Shown: in pieces, positions 1 through 9,177 of the stretch
Layout of the letters: each line of letters starts with the position of its first letter
How positions within the stretch are numbered: the first letter of the stretch is position 1
Assembly (NCBI RefSeq): GCF_016616885.1
Contig: NZ_CP067102.1
Span: 7,406,501-7,470,500, forward strand
Length of the DNA: 64,000 bases
Direction of reading: 5' to 3'
From: Bradyrhizobium diazoefficiens
Lineage (GTDB): Bacteria; Pseudomonadota; Alphaproteobacteria; Rhizobiales; Xanthobacteraceae
The notes under the pieces: model-generated
The model's input: the letters and a program-made list of their open reading frames with translations, nothing else
The model's database searches: none
Told to the model about the DNA's origin: nothing
Translations under genes and position numbers: made by a program

Positions 1-3
1 GAG

Positions 4-762
4 GTGCCACGGATCACCGTCGGCGGCCTTCGCATGGCCGCCCTCGACGTGGAAGCGACCGCCGATTTCATGATCGAGGCGACCGATCCGCGTCATCGCA
101 TCGGCCGCCCACTGTATCTGACGTCGGCCAATGGCGAGGTGCTGGCGCGCTGCTCGACAGAGCCGCAGACCGAGCGCCTGTTCCGCGCCGCCGATCTGAT
201 CAACGCCGACGGCCAGCCGCTGGTGGCGGCGTCACGACTGCAGTCCTGGTTTCCGTTGCCAGAGCGCGTGGCCACGACGGACTTGTTTCATGTTGTCGCG
301 CGGAAGGCGGAAGTTGCTGGCCGCAGCTTCTACATGCTCGGCGCCAGCGAGGACGAGAACGCCGCCGCGGTCAGGAAAGTCCAGAACCTGTATCCCAAGC
401 TCAAGATCGTCGGATACAGCCATGGCTATCTCAGCGGCGACGCGTTGCGGGCCAAGGTCGAGGAGATCAACGCCCTCGCGCCGGATTGCCTGTGGGTCGC
501 ACTCGGCGTGCCCAACGAGCAGGCCTTCGTCGAGGAATACACGCCGCTGCTGACCAATGTCGGCGTCATCAAGACCTCGGGCGGCCTGTTCAATTTCCTG
601 TCGGGCAGCCGCTCGCGCGCACCGCAATGGATGCAGCGGATCGGACTCGAATGGGCCTGGCGTACCTGGCTCGAGCCGCGCCGCCTGTTCTGGCGCTATT
701 TGACCACCAACCCTCGCGCGATCTATCTTCTCTTCAGCCGCAATCGGCCCTTCAATCGCTGA
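4..762 (+). CDS. WecG/TagA/CpsF family glycosyltransferase (5' end uncertain)
   Basis: Glycosyltransferase that probably adds a sugar (ManNAc-type in characterised members) to a lipid-linked intermediate in surface polysaccharide synthesis, on the cytoplasmic membrane face. Family hallmarks are visible: the NADGQPLV segment with the conserved Asp, YPKLKIVGYSHGYL, the VALGVPNEQ block, a GGLFNFLSG loop and the C-terminal RAPQWMQRIGLEWAWR signature. The 252 residues match the family length. The frame opens with GTG at position 4, so the true start may lie before the window. A galE-like gene follows after 15 bp, which fits a polysaccharide operon. The exact donor sugar cannot be told. Confidence 0.88.
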   Translation: MPRITVGGLRMAALDVEATADFMIEATDPRHRIGRPLYLTSANGEVLARCSTEPQTERLFRAADLINADGQPLVAASRLQSWFPLPERVATTDLFHVVARKAEVAGRSFYMLGASEDENAAAVRKVQNLYPKLKIVGYSHGYLSGDALRAKVEEINALAPDCLWVALGVPNEQAFVEEYTPLLTNVGVIKTSGGLFNFLSGSRSRAPQWMQRIGLEWAWRTWLEPRRLFWRYLTTNPRAIYLLFSRNRPFNR

Positions 763-777
763 GAAGAGTAGAACGCC

Positions 778-1770
778 ATGAATGACCGGCCGACTGTTCT
801 CGTCACAGGAGGTGCGGGCTATATCGGCTCGCATGCCTGCCGCGCCCTTTCCGCTGCCGGCTATCGGCCCGTCGTGTACGACAATCTCACAACAGGTCAT
901 CGCAGCTTCGTGGCGGGGGAGCTGGTGACGGGCGATCTGCTCGATGGCACGACGCTGGCGCGCGCCTTTGCCGACCACAGAATCGCGGCGGTGATGCATT
1001 TCGCAGCCGCAAGCCTTGTCGGCGAGTCCATGACCGACCCGCAGAAATATTACATCAACAACGTCCAGGGCACGCTGTCGCTGCTTCAGGCGATGCGCAA
1101 TGCCGGCTGCAACCGCATCGTGTTCTCCTCGACTGGTGCGGTCTATGGCAACGCCGATTCCAAGGCGCTGCCGGAGGACTTTCCCTGCGCGCCGATCAAC
1201 CCTTACGGTGCTTCGAAGTGGATGATCGAGCGCATGCTTGCCGACTACCGCGCGGCTTACGGCTTCGGCGCGTTCTGCCTGCGGTATTTCAATGCCAGCG
1301 GCGCCGATCCGGCCAGCGGCATCGGCGAATTGCGTGACAACGAGACGCATCTCATTCCGCGCGCCATGATGGCGCTGCAGGGGCATGTCGACTTCGCCGT
1401 GTTCGGCGACGACTACGACACGCCCGACGGCACCGCGATCCGCGACTACATCCACGTGACCGACCTCGCCGCGGCACACGTCGCGGCGCTGAAGCTGCTG
1501 GAAACTGGACATGCCGGCGGCAGCTTCAATCTCGGCACGGGCTCAGGCTTCTCGGTGCGCGAGATCCTCACCGCCATCAAGCAGGAGACCGGCCGCGAGG
1601 TGCCGCACACCGTCAAGCCGCGCCGCGCCGGTGATCCCACTTATCTCGTCGCAGACCCCTCTGCTGCGCGAAAGATGCTGGGCTTCGTACCGGGCCATTC
1701 CGACCTGTCGACCGTGATCCGCACCGCCTGGGCCTGGCACCAGAAGGCCCATCCGCTCAGGTCGCGCTAG
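778..1770 (+). CDS. galE: UDP-glucose 4-epimerase (GalE family)
   Basis: Extended short-chain dehydrogenase that interconverts UDP-glucose and UDP-galactose, supplying UDP-galactose to the polysaccharide pathway. The N-terminal NAD fold shows VTGGAGYIGSHA. The catalytic centre shows FSSTGAVYG and NPYGASK (Tyr-x-x-x-Lys). C-terminal blocks include YFNASGADP and RDYIHVTDLA. The 330 residues are the usual GalE length. It lies 15 bp after the glycosyltransferase and is probably co-transcribed. Epimerases acting on GlcNAc or uronic acid derivatives look alike, so the substrate is inferred. Confidence 0.9.
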   Translation: MNDRPTVLVTGGAGYIGSHACRALSAAGYRPVVYDNLTTGHRSFVAGELVTGDLLDGTTLARAFADHRIAAVMHFAAASLVGESMTDPQKYYINNVQGTLSLLQAMRNAGCNRIVFSSTGAVYGNADSKALPEDFPCAPINPYGASKWMIERMLADYRAAYGFGAFCLRYFNASGADPASGIGELRDNETHLIPRAMMALQGHVDFAVFGDDYDTPDGTAIRDYIHVTDLAAAHVAALKLLETGHAGGSFNLGTGSGFSVREILTAIKQETGREVPHTVKPRRAGDPTYLVADPSAARKMLGFVPGHSDLSTVIRTAWAWHQKAHPLRSR

Positions 1771-1830
1771 ACGCCCGTATTGCGACTTGCCGGTGGGGCC
1801 CCTGAGCGGCTAAAGAGACGATCACAGCCA

Positions 1831-1857
1831 GCGGCGGCGCATGTTCCCGTCCGCCGC
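1831..1857. terminator. GC-rich stem-loop downstream of galE
   Basis: GCGGCGG at 1831-1837 pairs perfectly with CCGCCGC at 1851-1857 across a 13-base loop, 60 bp after the galE stop. No T-run follows, so it may be a Rho-dependent end or an mRNA-protecting hairpin. The rest of the 224-bp gap to the next gene shows nothing I can interpret. Confidence 0.3.
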
Positions 1858-1994
1858 ATGTTGCTCTTATGGCCGCCGATGGAAGCGGCATGTGAGGCTC
1901 CGCCAATGGCGCGAGCCAGTTCTTCATAGCGAAAGCCACGATCGAGCCCGCGCATCAGCCTGCTTTCAGGCGCGGCCCAAGGAGCACGGAGCGA

Positions 1995-2336
1995 ATGCAT
2001 CAGGCCGCAAGCCTGCAATTCGAGCGCGTGATGGACGAGCTCGTTCTATGGCACGCCGTGCCGAAGGACGAACGCTCGCCGGCACCGGCCTGGTGGTGGG
2101 GACCGGCGATGGCGGTGGTCGACGCGCACGAGCCGATGCGACAGGTGTGGTGTTGTGAGCTGGGCCTCGGCAACGGCTCAAGCTTCGCTGAAGGGGCGCA
2201 TGCCCTCCTTGAGCTGTTCGCCGAGCAAACCTCGCAGCCCTGGCCGGATGATTTTCCGCGCAAAGCGGAAATCAAGCAAGGCGAGGCCCGCGAATTGCAG
2301 CCGCTGCCGTCAGACGATAGCGCGTTTCAGCCGTAG
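1995..2336 (+). CDS. conserved hypothetical protein, 113 aa
   Basis: Soluble protein of unknown function. No signal peptide or membrane segment is visible. The middle is rich in aromatic residues (PAWWWGPAMAVVD) and the C-terminal third is acidic. The start at 1995 is preceded by AAGGAGCACGGAG, a good ribosome site. Its last nine codons overlap tail-to-tail with the end of the GGDEF/EAL gene on the other strand. I do not recognise the family. Confidence 0.55.
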   Translation: MHQAASLQFERVMDELVLWHAVPKDERSPAPAWWWGPAMAVVDAHEPMRQVWCCELGLGNGSSFAEGAHALLELFAEQTSQPWPDDFPRKAEIKQGEARELQPLPSDDSAFQP

Positions 2337-5300
2337 CGCCGCGGTTTCGTCCACGGCCGGGTCCGTCTCCGGCTGGAGCGGCGGCGCGACCGACAGCTCC
2401 AGCGGCCGCAGCAATTCGGCCATCTGCTTCGCGGGCAGCGGCTTGGCGATCAGGAAGCCCTGCATCTCGTCGCAGCCATGGGTGCGCAGGAAGGCCTCCT
2501 GCTCGGCGTTCTCGACGCCCTCGGCGACCACGGTCATGCCGAGCGCCTTGCCCATGCTGATGATCGCCTGCGCGATCGCCTGGTCTTCCGAATCCTGCGG
2601 CAGGTCACGCACGAAGGAGCGGTCGATCTTGATGGTGTCGATCGGGAAGTGCTTCATCAGCGACATCGACGAATAGCCGGTGCCGAAATCGTCGATGGCA
2701 AGCCGGATGCCGCGGCTTTGAATGGCGTCGAGCACTTTCAGCGCGCGTCCGACATTGCGCATCATCATGCTCTCGGTGACCTCGAGCTGAAGCAGCACCG
2801 GCGACATGCCGGAGGCAGCCAGGGCCTCGTCGACGTCCTGCAACAGATGTTCGTCCGCAAACTGCCGCGGCGACAGGTTGACCGCCATCGACACCGGCAA
2901 CAGGCCGCGGCGTTGCCAGGCCATCGCCTGCGCGCAGGCTTCCTTCACCACCCAACGGCCGATCGGCACGATCAGGCCGGTCTCTTCGGCAAGCGGAATG
3001 AACTGCGCCGGCGAGATATTGCCGAGATCGGGATGGCTCCAGCGCAGCAGCGCCTCTACGCCGGTGATCTGGCCGGTCTCCATGTCGACCTTGGGCTGAT
3101 AGTTCAGCGAGAACTGCTCGCGCTCCAGCGCCCGGCGCAGCGCGCTTTCGAGCGATAGCCGCTCGATCGACTGCGTCTTCACTTCCTTGGAGAAGAAGCG
3201 ATAGCCGTTCTTGCCGTCTTCCTTGGCGAGATACATCGCCATGTCGGCGTTCTTGGTCAGCGTCTGCGCGTCGGCGCCGTTGGCAGGATACATCGCGATG
3301 CCGATCGAAGCCGTGGTGTGGCACTCATGGCCGGCAAGCTCCATGGGCTCGGCGAGCGCCGTCAACAGCCCGGTGGCGATGTGCTGGACGTCGTCGATCT
3401 CGCCGCACTGGTCGAGGATCACCACGAACTCGTCGCCGCCGAGGCGCGCCACGACGTCGCTTGCCCGCAGCGCGCCGCGCAAACGGTTCGCCACCTCGAG
3501 CAGGAGCAAATCGCCGGCCTCATGGCCCAGCGAATCATTGATGACCTTGAAGCGGTCGAGATCGATGAACAGCACAGCGAAACGGTGATCGTGGCGTTGC
3601 GCTTGGTCGATCGCCGCCCGCAATAGCCCGTTGAAGGTCTCGCGGTTCGGCAAATCGGTCAGGCTGTCATGCGAGGCGAGATACTCGATCCGCTCGTCCG
3701 CCTGGTTCTTCTCGTCGGCGCGGTCGAAATTCTCCATCGCGAAGGAGACGTTGTCGGCGAGACGCTGCAACAGCTCGACGAATTCGACGGTGAAGATGTC
3801 CTTCTCGATCGACATGTAGATCATGACGCCGACGGGCTCGCCATGAACCATCAGCGGGAACGCGGCGCCCGCTCGCGCGCCATCCTTGCGGACGATGACG
3901 TGGAAGGCGGCGACGCGGCTGTCGTTCAGATAGTCATTGCTGATGCAGGGCTGCCGGGTACGGAACGCCGTGCCTGCCATTCCCTTGCCCTCGGGACGTG
4001 CGGGATCGGTCGACAGACGGGTGTGACGCGTCGTCTCCGCCGCAGGCCCCGCGGCCGAGACGATCCGGAGCAGATCGCTGTCGGGCGTCGCAAGGGCGAT
4101 GGTCGTCGAGGTGAATTTGCCGCCGGCGGAGGCCGCCTGACAGACCAGGTCATAGAGCTCGCCGCGGGATTTTGCCCGCATGATCGCCTCGTTGGTCGCA
4201 CTCAGCGCCGCGAACATTCGCGTCAGGCGTTCCTTCTGCGCCTCGGTGCGCGCCTTCTCCTCGGCGCGGTCGAAATTGTCGAGCGCAAAGGAGACGTTTT
4301 CGGCGAGACGTCCCAGCAGCTCGACCAGATCTGGCGTGAACGTATTCTCTTCCGATGCGAGGAAAAGCAGAATGCCGATCGGCTCCTGGCCGGCCCGCAG
4401 CAGCGGAAAGCTCGCCGCGGCCCGGGTTCCATCCTCGGCCGCCTTGGAGTGCCAGTGGGCCGATCGCGGGTCGTTCAGATAGTCGTTGATGACACTCGGC
4501 TGTCGGGTCCGTAGCGAGATTCCGATGATGCCCTGCCCCTCGGGATGATCGGCGGAGACGGTACAGGTCCGTCCGGTCATTCGCTCCTGGAGCCGTCCCC
4601 TCACCGCGACGACGCGGGCGAGCTCACGGCTTTCGTCCAAGATGCCGATCGTCGCCGAGGCGAACACTCCGCCGAGCACGGCCGCCTCGCACGCCACCTC
4701 GAACAGTTCCTCGCGCGTCTTGGCGCGCATGATCGCTTCGTTGGTGGCGCTCAGCGCCTCGAACATGCCGCTGAGGCGGTTGCGCTGCCTGTCGGCCCGC
4801 GCCTTCTCCTCGGCGCGATCGAAATTCTCCAGGGCAAAGGCGACGTTGGCCTGCAATCGCTGCAACAGCTCGACGAATTCGGGCGTGAACGTATCGCGCT
4901 GGAACGAATGGAAGAGGAAGGCACCCTCGACCCGGTCGCCGTTTAACAGCGGCAAGGCCGCCGCCGAGGCGATGCCGTCCCGGTGCGCGCCTTCGCGCCA
5001 CGGCTTCATGCGCGGGTCGGCCCACAAATCATTGCTGATGCAGGGCTGCCGCGTCCGGAACGCGGTGCCGGTCAATCCCCGTCCCTCCGGGACCTTGTCG
5101 CTGGTCGCTAGCTTGAAGCGGCGCACCCGCTCCTCGTTCGGACCGTAGCTCGCAACCACGCGGAGCAGCTCGGCATCGTGATCGACGAGCGCAATCGACG
5201 TCGATGCGAACTTGGCGCCCTGCACCGTCGCCTCGCACACCAGCTCGAACAATTCGCTGCGCGAGCGCGCCCGCAGGATGGCTTCATTGGTTGCGCTCAG

Positions 5301-6425
5301 CGCCGCATACATGCGCGCGAGACGGTCCTCCTCATCGGCGATCCTGGCCTTTTCCGCCTCGCGGTCGAAATTCTCGATCGCGAAGCAGACGTTCTCGGCC
5401 ATGCGCAGCAGCAGGGCGACGATCTCCTGGTCCTTCGCCCAGGAGCGGCTGATGAAGAACAGGAGGACGCCGACGCTCTCGCCGCGCTTGATCAGCGGCG
5501 CGACCACGCAGGCGGCAACGCCGGTATCGACGTTGGCTTGCTCCCAGGGCGTTCCCCTGGTGCGGGCCGGCAGGTCGTCCTCCACGATGGCTTTCTGCGT
5601 GCGGAACACCTCGCCGGAGAGGCCCTTGCCATAGGGATTGTCCGGATCGATCGAATAGCGCGCCTGGGTGACCAGATGAAGGTTCTCTCCGGTGGAAGCG
5701 ACCGGGACCATCCAGTGCGAATCCGGCTCGCGCAGCAACACGATCGTCGCCAGCGACTTGCCGCTGTGCACGGCGGCATCGCAGACGAGCTGATAGAGCT
5801 CCAGATCGGTCTTGGCGCGCAGGATGGCCTCATTGGTCGCGCTGAGTGCGCCGAACATGCGGTTGAGGCGCCGCGTCGCCCGCTCGCTGGTTTGCCGCGC
5901 GGTCTCGCGCGTGAGATTCTCCAGCGCATAGGAAATGTTGGCCGACATGCGCTCGAACAGCGACACCACCTGGTCGCTGAGCGAGTTGGCTTCGCTGCGG
6001 GTCACGAACAGCACGCCGACGCTCTTGCCGTTGCACAGAAGCGGCAGCGCAGCGGTCGCACCGATATTCGCCTTGGCCGCGCCCTCACGCCACGCCAGCG
6101 AGCGCGGATCGTTCAGATAGTCGTTGCTGATGCAGAGCTTCTGGCTGCGGAACGCCTCGCCGCCGACGCCCGAGCCCTCGGGCGCGCCGGCTTGCGTGGT
6201 GATCTCGATCGCGCGCAGGCGCGCTACGTCGTCGCCGCAGCCGGCCGCAAAGCGTAAGCGCTGGCCATGCGGCTCCACCAGGAACACGGCGACGGCCATG
6301 AAATCTCCGCTCGAAAACCCGGCGTCGCAGACCTTCTGGTACAGCTCGTCCGGCGATTTCGCGTAGAGAATCGCTTCATTGATGGCGCTCAACGCCGCAA
6401 AGGTGCGCGCGAGTGTCGTCGGCAC
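2310..6425 (-). CDS. five-GAF sensor protein with GGDEF and EAL domains (c-di-GMP turnover)
   Basis: Large cytoplasmic signalling protein (1371 aa) without membrane segments. Five GAF-type modules start near residues 11, 198, 378, 560 and 743. Each opens with a near-identical ALSATNEAI(L/M)RA(K/R) helix and repeats about every 183 residues. A diguanylate cyclase domain follows from about 922, with an intact GGDEF near 997 and an RxxD inhibitory site (RASD) five residues before it. A phosphodiesterase domain carries EALLRW near 1123, AVNLSPRQF, LEVTES and DDFGTGYSS. Both catalytic motifs look intact, so it could make or break c-di-GMP. The GAF ligands are unknown. It is divergent from the LDH2 operon. 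Confidence 0.93.
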   Translation of the reverse strand: MPTTLARTFAALSAINEAILYAKSPDELYQKVCDAGFSSGDFMAVAVFLVEPHGQRLRFAAGCGDDVARLRAIEITTQAGAPEGSGVGGEAFRSQKLCISNDYLNDPRSLAWREGAAKANIGATAALPLLCNGKSVGVLFVTRSEANSLSDQVVSLFERMSANISYALENLTRETARQTSERATRRLNRMFGALSATNEAILRAKTDLELYQLVCDAAVHSGKSLATIVLLREPDSHWMVPVASTGENLHLVTQARYSIDPDNPYGKGLSGEVFRTQKAIVEDDLPARTRGTPWEQANVDTGVAACVVAPLIKRGESVGVLLFFISRSWAKDQEIVALLLRMAENVCFAIENFDREAEKARIADEEDRLARMYAALSATNEAILRARSRSELFELVCEATVQGAKFASTSIALVDHDAELLRVVASYGPNEERVRRFKLATSDKVPEGRGLTGTAFRTRQPCISNDLWADPRMKPWREGAHRDGIASAAALPLLNGDRVEGAFLFHSFQRDTFTPEFVELLQRLQANVAFALENFDRAEEKARADRQRNRLSGMFEALSATNEAIMRAKTREELFEVACEAAVLGGVFASATIGILDESRELARVVAVRGRLQERMTGRTCTVSADHPEGQGIIGISLRTRQPSVINDYLNDPRSAHWHSKAAEDGTRAAASFPLLRAGQEPIGILLFLASEENTFTPDLVELLGRLAENVSFALDNFDRAEEKARTEAQKERLTRMFAALSATNEAIMRAKSRGELYDLVCQAASAGGKFTSTTIALATPDSDLLRIVSAAGPAAETTRHTRLSTDPARPEGKGMAGTAFRTRQPCISNDYLNDSRVAAFHVIVRKDGARAGAAFPLMVHGEPVGVMIYMSIEKDIFTVEFVELLQRLADNVSFAMENFDRADEKNQADERIEYLASHDSLTDLPNRETFNGLLRAAIDQAQRHDHRFAVLFIDLDRFKVINDSLGHEAGDLLLLEVANRLRGALRASDVVARLGGDEFVVILDQCGEIDDVQHIATGLLTALAEPMELAGHECHTTASIGIAMYPANGADAQTLTKNADMAMYLAKEDGKNGYRFFSKEVKTQSIERLSLESALRRALEREQFSLNYQPKVDMETGQITGVEALLRWSHPDLGNISPAQFIPLAEETGLIVPIGRWVVKEACAQAMAWQRRGLLPVSMAVNLSPRQFADEHLLQDVDEALAASGMSPVLLQLEVTESMMMRNVGRALKVLDAIQSRGIRLAIDDFGTGYSSMSLMKHFPIDTIKIDRSFVRDLPQDSEDQAIAQAIISMGKALGMTVVAEGVENAEQEAFLRTHGCDEMQGFLIAKPLPAKQMAELLRPLELSVAPPLQPETDPAVDETAALRLKRAIV

Positions 6426-6720
6426 GATCTTAACTCCCGGCCATTTCTGCCGATTTCTCCCGGGTGCTTTATGAACGGGGATCGCCTAAGTGGTCGTTAT
6501 TGCGCGCTGGAAACCGCCGATCAAAGTGAACGAGCTGCGAATGACGAGCGCGAAACTATCGGGAATACCGCCGCGCGGGAGGAATTGACGACCAAGGGCG
6601 CGCTCTCTTTACGAATTTGCAGCCCTGTATTGGTTTACGGGAGATTGATCTCGCAGCCCCGCTTTGAGACGATGGCGTCCAACAAGCAGCTCGTTAAGGG
6701 CACAAAGCCGAGGGAACGCC

Positions 6721-7773
6721 ATGCCCGTCGTCAAGGCCGACCGCCTCACGCGAGTAGCCGCTGCGCTGCTCCGTGCCGCCGGAGCCTCCGAGGAAGAAGC
6801 CGACGCCGTTGCCGTCGGCTGCGTCAACGCCAATCTCGCCGGCCATGACTCCCACGGCGTGATCGCGGTTCCGACCTATATCGATCGCATCAAGGCCGGG
6901 CACATCGTCCCCGGCGCCAAATGGACCATCGTCCAGGAATCGACGACGACGACCGTGATCGACGGCCACTGGGGTTTTGGTTTCCACGTCAACGCCAAGG
7001 CGATGGCGCTGACGATCGAAAAGGCGAAAACGGCGAACGTCGCCGCCTGCACCGTGTTCCGGCAGAGCCATGTCGGCCGCCTCGCCGCCTATCCGCTCAT
7101 GGCGATGCGCGAAGGCATGATCGGGATTGCCACCGCCGATTCCGGCCGCTCGCCAAAACACGTCGCGCCGTTCGGCGGCAAGGAAGCGCGGCTCGGCACC
7201 AATCCGATCTCGATCGCGGTGCCGTCCGATCTCGCGGCGCCGTTCTATCTGGACATGGCGACATCGGCAGTTGCCGCCAGCAAGATCCAGCTCGCGGTCG
7301 CCCGCGGCGAAGAGATCCCGACCGGCTGGATCATCGATGCGGAGGGCCGGCACACCACCGATCCCACCCAATACCGCAAGGGCGGCGCGCTGCTGCCGCT
7401 CGGCGGCACCGAAGGCTATAAGGGCAGCGGGCTTGCCGCGATGGTCGAGGTGCTGTGCGGCCTGCTCACTGGATTGGGCTTCGGCGTTGAGCCAACGGGG
7501 CGGCACAATGACGGATGCTTCATGGCGGTGTTCAACGTCGCCGCATTCCGCCCGCTCAAAGAATTCAAGCGCGAGGTCGCGGAGTTCGCGCAATACCTGA
7601 AATCGACGCCACCGTCCGAGGGTAGCCGAGGCGTCTACTATCCCGGCGAGATCGAGGGCGTGCGCGAGCAGCAACGCCTGCGCGACGGCATCGAGGTCGA
7701 GGATGCAACCTGGGACAAGCTGCGCGCGCTCGCACGCGAATACAGGCTCGACACCGTCCTCGACCTGGCCTGA
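6721..7773 (+). CDS. LDH2-type malate/lactate/ureidoglycolate dehydrogenase family oxidoreductase
   Basis: NAD(P)-dependent 2-hydroxyacid dehydrogenase of the LDH2/MDH2 fold. The catalytic His lies in AGHDSHGV near residue 45. Other family blocks are ADSGRSPKHVAPFGG, LGTNPI and GYKGSGLAAMVEVL. I chose ATG 6721, which gives 350 aa, because an upstream in-frame ATG at 6664 would add 19 unconserved residues. It is the first gene of a three-gene operon with a flavin monooxygenase (21-bp gap) and an FAH-family hydrolase (15-bp gap), suggesting stepwise oxidation and cleavage of an organic acid. The substrate is unknown. Confidence 0.85.
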   Translation: MPVVKADRLTRVAAALLRAAGASEEEADAVAVGCVNANLAGHDSHGVIAVPTYIDRIKAGHIVPGAKWTIVQESTTTTVIDGHWGFGFHVNAKAMALTIEKAKTANVAACTVFRQSHVGRLAAYPLMAMREGMIGIATADSGRSPKHVAPFGGKEARLGTNPISIAVPSDLAAPFYLDMATSAVAASKIQLAVARGEEIPTGWIIDAEGRHTTDPTQYRKGGALLPLGGTEGYKGSGLAAMVEVLCGLLTGLGFGVEPTGRHNDGCFMAVFNVAAFRPLKEFKREVAEFAQYLKSTPPSEGSRGVYYPGEIEGVREQQRLRDGIEVEDATWDKLRALAREYRLDTVLDLA

Positions 7774-7794
7774 GGCAATTCGGAGAACAGCGAC

Positions 7795-9162
7795 ATGAAT
7801 CGGCAGATGGTCCTGGTCGGCTTCCTTCAGGCGCAGAACTGCACGAACTTGCCGAGCTCATGGCGGCATCCGGACTCGCGCGCAGATTCGATGTCGGCGG
7901 ACTATTACCAGGAAATCGCGAGGATTCTCGAAGCCGGAAAATTCCATATGGCGTTTTTCGACGATCGCCTTGCCATGCCGGACCGCTACGGCAACGACCA
8001 CGCCCACACCGTCGAATACGGCATCCGCTGCGTGAAGATGGATCCGTTGATCGTGCTGACCACGATGGGCTTGGTCACCGAGAAGCTTGGGCTCGGAGCA
8101 ACCTGCTCAACCACCTACTACGAACCCTTCGACGTCGCCCGCCGTTTTGCCACGCTCGATCTGATGTCGGGCGGGCGCGCGGGTTGGAATGTCGTGACCT
8201 CGCTCAATGACGGTGAAGCCCTCAACATGGGCCGCGACTCCCATCCCGAACATGATTCCCGCTACGACAAGGCCGACGAGTTCATGGAGGTCGTGCTTGG
8301 CCACTGGGATACCTGGGAGGACGGCGCGCTCATCATGGACAAGACGAGCGGCCGCTTTGCCGATCCGACCAAGGTGAAGCGGCTCGATCACAAGGGGCCA
8401 GCCTTCAAGTCGCGCGGGCCGTTCACCGTGCCGCGCTCGGACCAGGGCCATCCCGTGATCATCCAGGCCGGCGCATCCGGCCGCGGCCAGCGCTTTGCAG
8501 GCCGATGGGGCGAGGTGATCTTCACCGCCGCGCGCAATCTCACTGGTGCCAGGGAAGGCTATGCCTCCGTCCGCAACGAGGCCGCGAAGGCCGGCCGCGA
8601 TCCGGAGCAGATGTTCCTCTGCAATCTGACGACGCCGGTCTGCGCCGCGACCAAGGCGGAAGCCGAGGACAAGATGGCGCTGATCAACAAGCTGCCGCTG
8701 GAGATCGACGCGCTGTCATTGCTCGCCGAAGCGCTCAATTACGATTTCGCCTCCAAGGATCTCGATGCGCCGCTGACGACGGACGAGCTGAACAGCATGC
8801 AGGGCATTCTGGGCATCCGCGACGGCGTGCTGAAGAATTCCGGCAAGAGCAATCCGAGTGCGCGCGACTTCGTCACCTTCTCCGGCCGCGGCCAGGTGCA
8901 CGATGCCATGGTCGGCGGCCCCAAGGAGATCGCCGACAAGCTAGAGGAAATGTTCGTCGAGCGCGGTTGCGACGGCTTTGTCATCGCCGCGACCTATGTG
9001 CCCGGCTCGTACGCGGATTTCGTGCAACATATCGTGCCGGAATTGCAGCGGCGCGGGCTGTTCCAGAAGGACTATCGCGGCAAGACATTGCGGGAAAATC
9101 TCGGGCTGAAGCGGCCGGCCGCCGGCGGCTGGAAAGTAAAGCCGCGCGACGCCGCGGAATAG
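7795..9162 (+). CDS. LLM-class flavin-dependent monooxygenase (NtaA/SnaA/DszA family)
   Basis: Bacterial-luciferase-fold monooxygenase that uses reduced FMN from a separate reductase to oxidise a small substrate. Known relatives act on nitrilotriacetate, dibenzothiophene sulfone or dimethyl sulfide. Seen are FFDDRLAMPDRYG at the first strand, the family block SGGRAGWNVVTSLNDGEALN, and a late PVIIQAGASGRGQ flavin-site segment. The 455 residues are normal. It sits between LDH2 and FAH genes in one operon. No flavin reductase is visible nearby, so the partner must be elsewhere. Confidence 0.88.
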   Translation: MNRQMVLVGFLQAQNCTNLPSSWRHPDSRADSMSADYYQEIARILEAGKFHMAFFDDRLAMPDRYGNDHAHTVEYGIRCVKMDPLIVLTTMGLVTEKLGLGATCSTTYYEPFDVARRFATLDLMSGGRAGWNVVTSLNDGEALNMGRDSHPEHDSRYDKADEFMEVVLGHWDTWEDGALIMDKTSGRFADPTKVKRLDHKGPAFKSRGPFTVPRSDQGHPVIIQAGASGRGQRFAGRWGEVIFTAARNLTGAREGYASVRNEAAKAGRDPEQMFLCNLTTPVCAATKAEAEDKMALINKLPLEIDALSLLAEALNYDFASKDLDAPLTTDELNSMQGILGIRDGVLKNSGKSNPSARDFVTFSGRGQVHDAMVGGPKEIADKLEEMFVERGCDGFVIAATYVPGSYADFVQHIVPELQRRGLFQKDYRGKTLRENLGLKRPAAGGWKVKPRDAAE

Positions 9163-9177
9163 TAACGAGGACAAGAC

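Noticed and set aside
232..1512. Minus-strand frame of 426 codons across the glycosyltransferase and galE genes
   Set aside because: Antisense to two well-recognised genes. Long antisense frames are expected in GC-rich DNA, and the translation (rich in Arg, His, Val, Gly) matches no family.
5178..6257. Plus-strand frame of 359 codons inside the GAF-GGDEF-EAL gene
   Set aside because: It mirrors the repeated GAF modules on the other strand, has shadow-type composition and no ribosome site.
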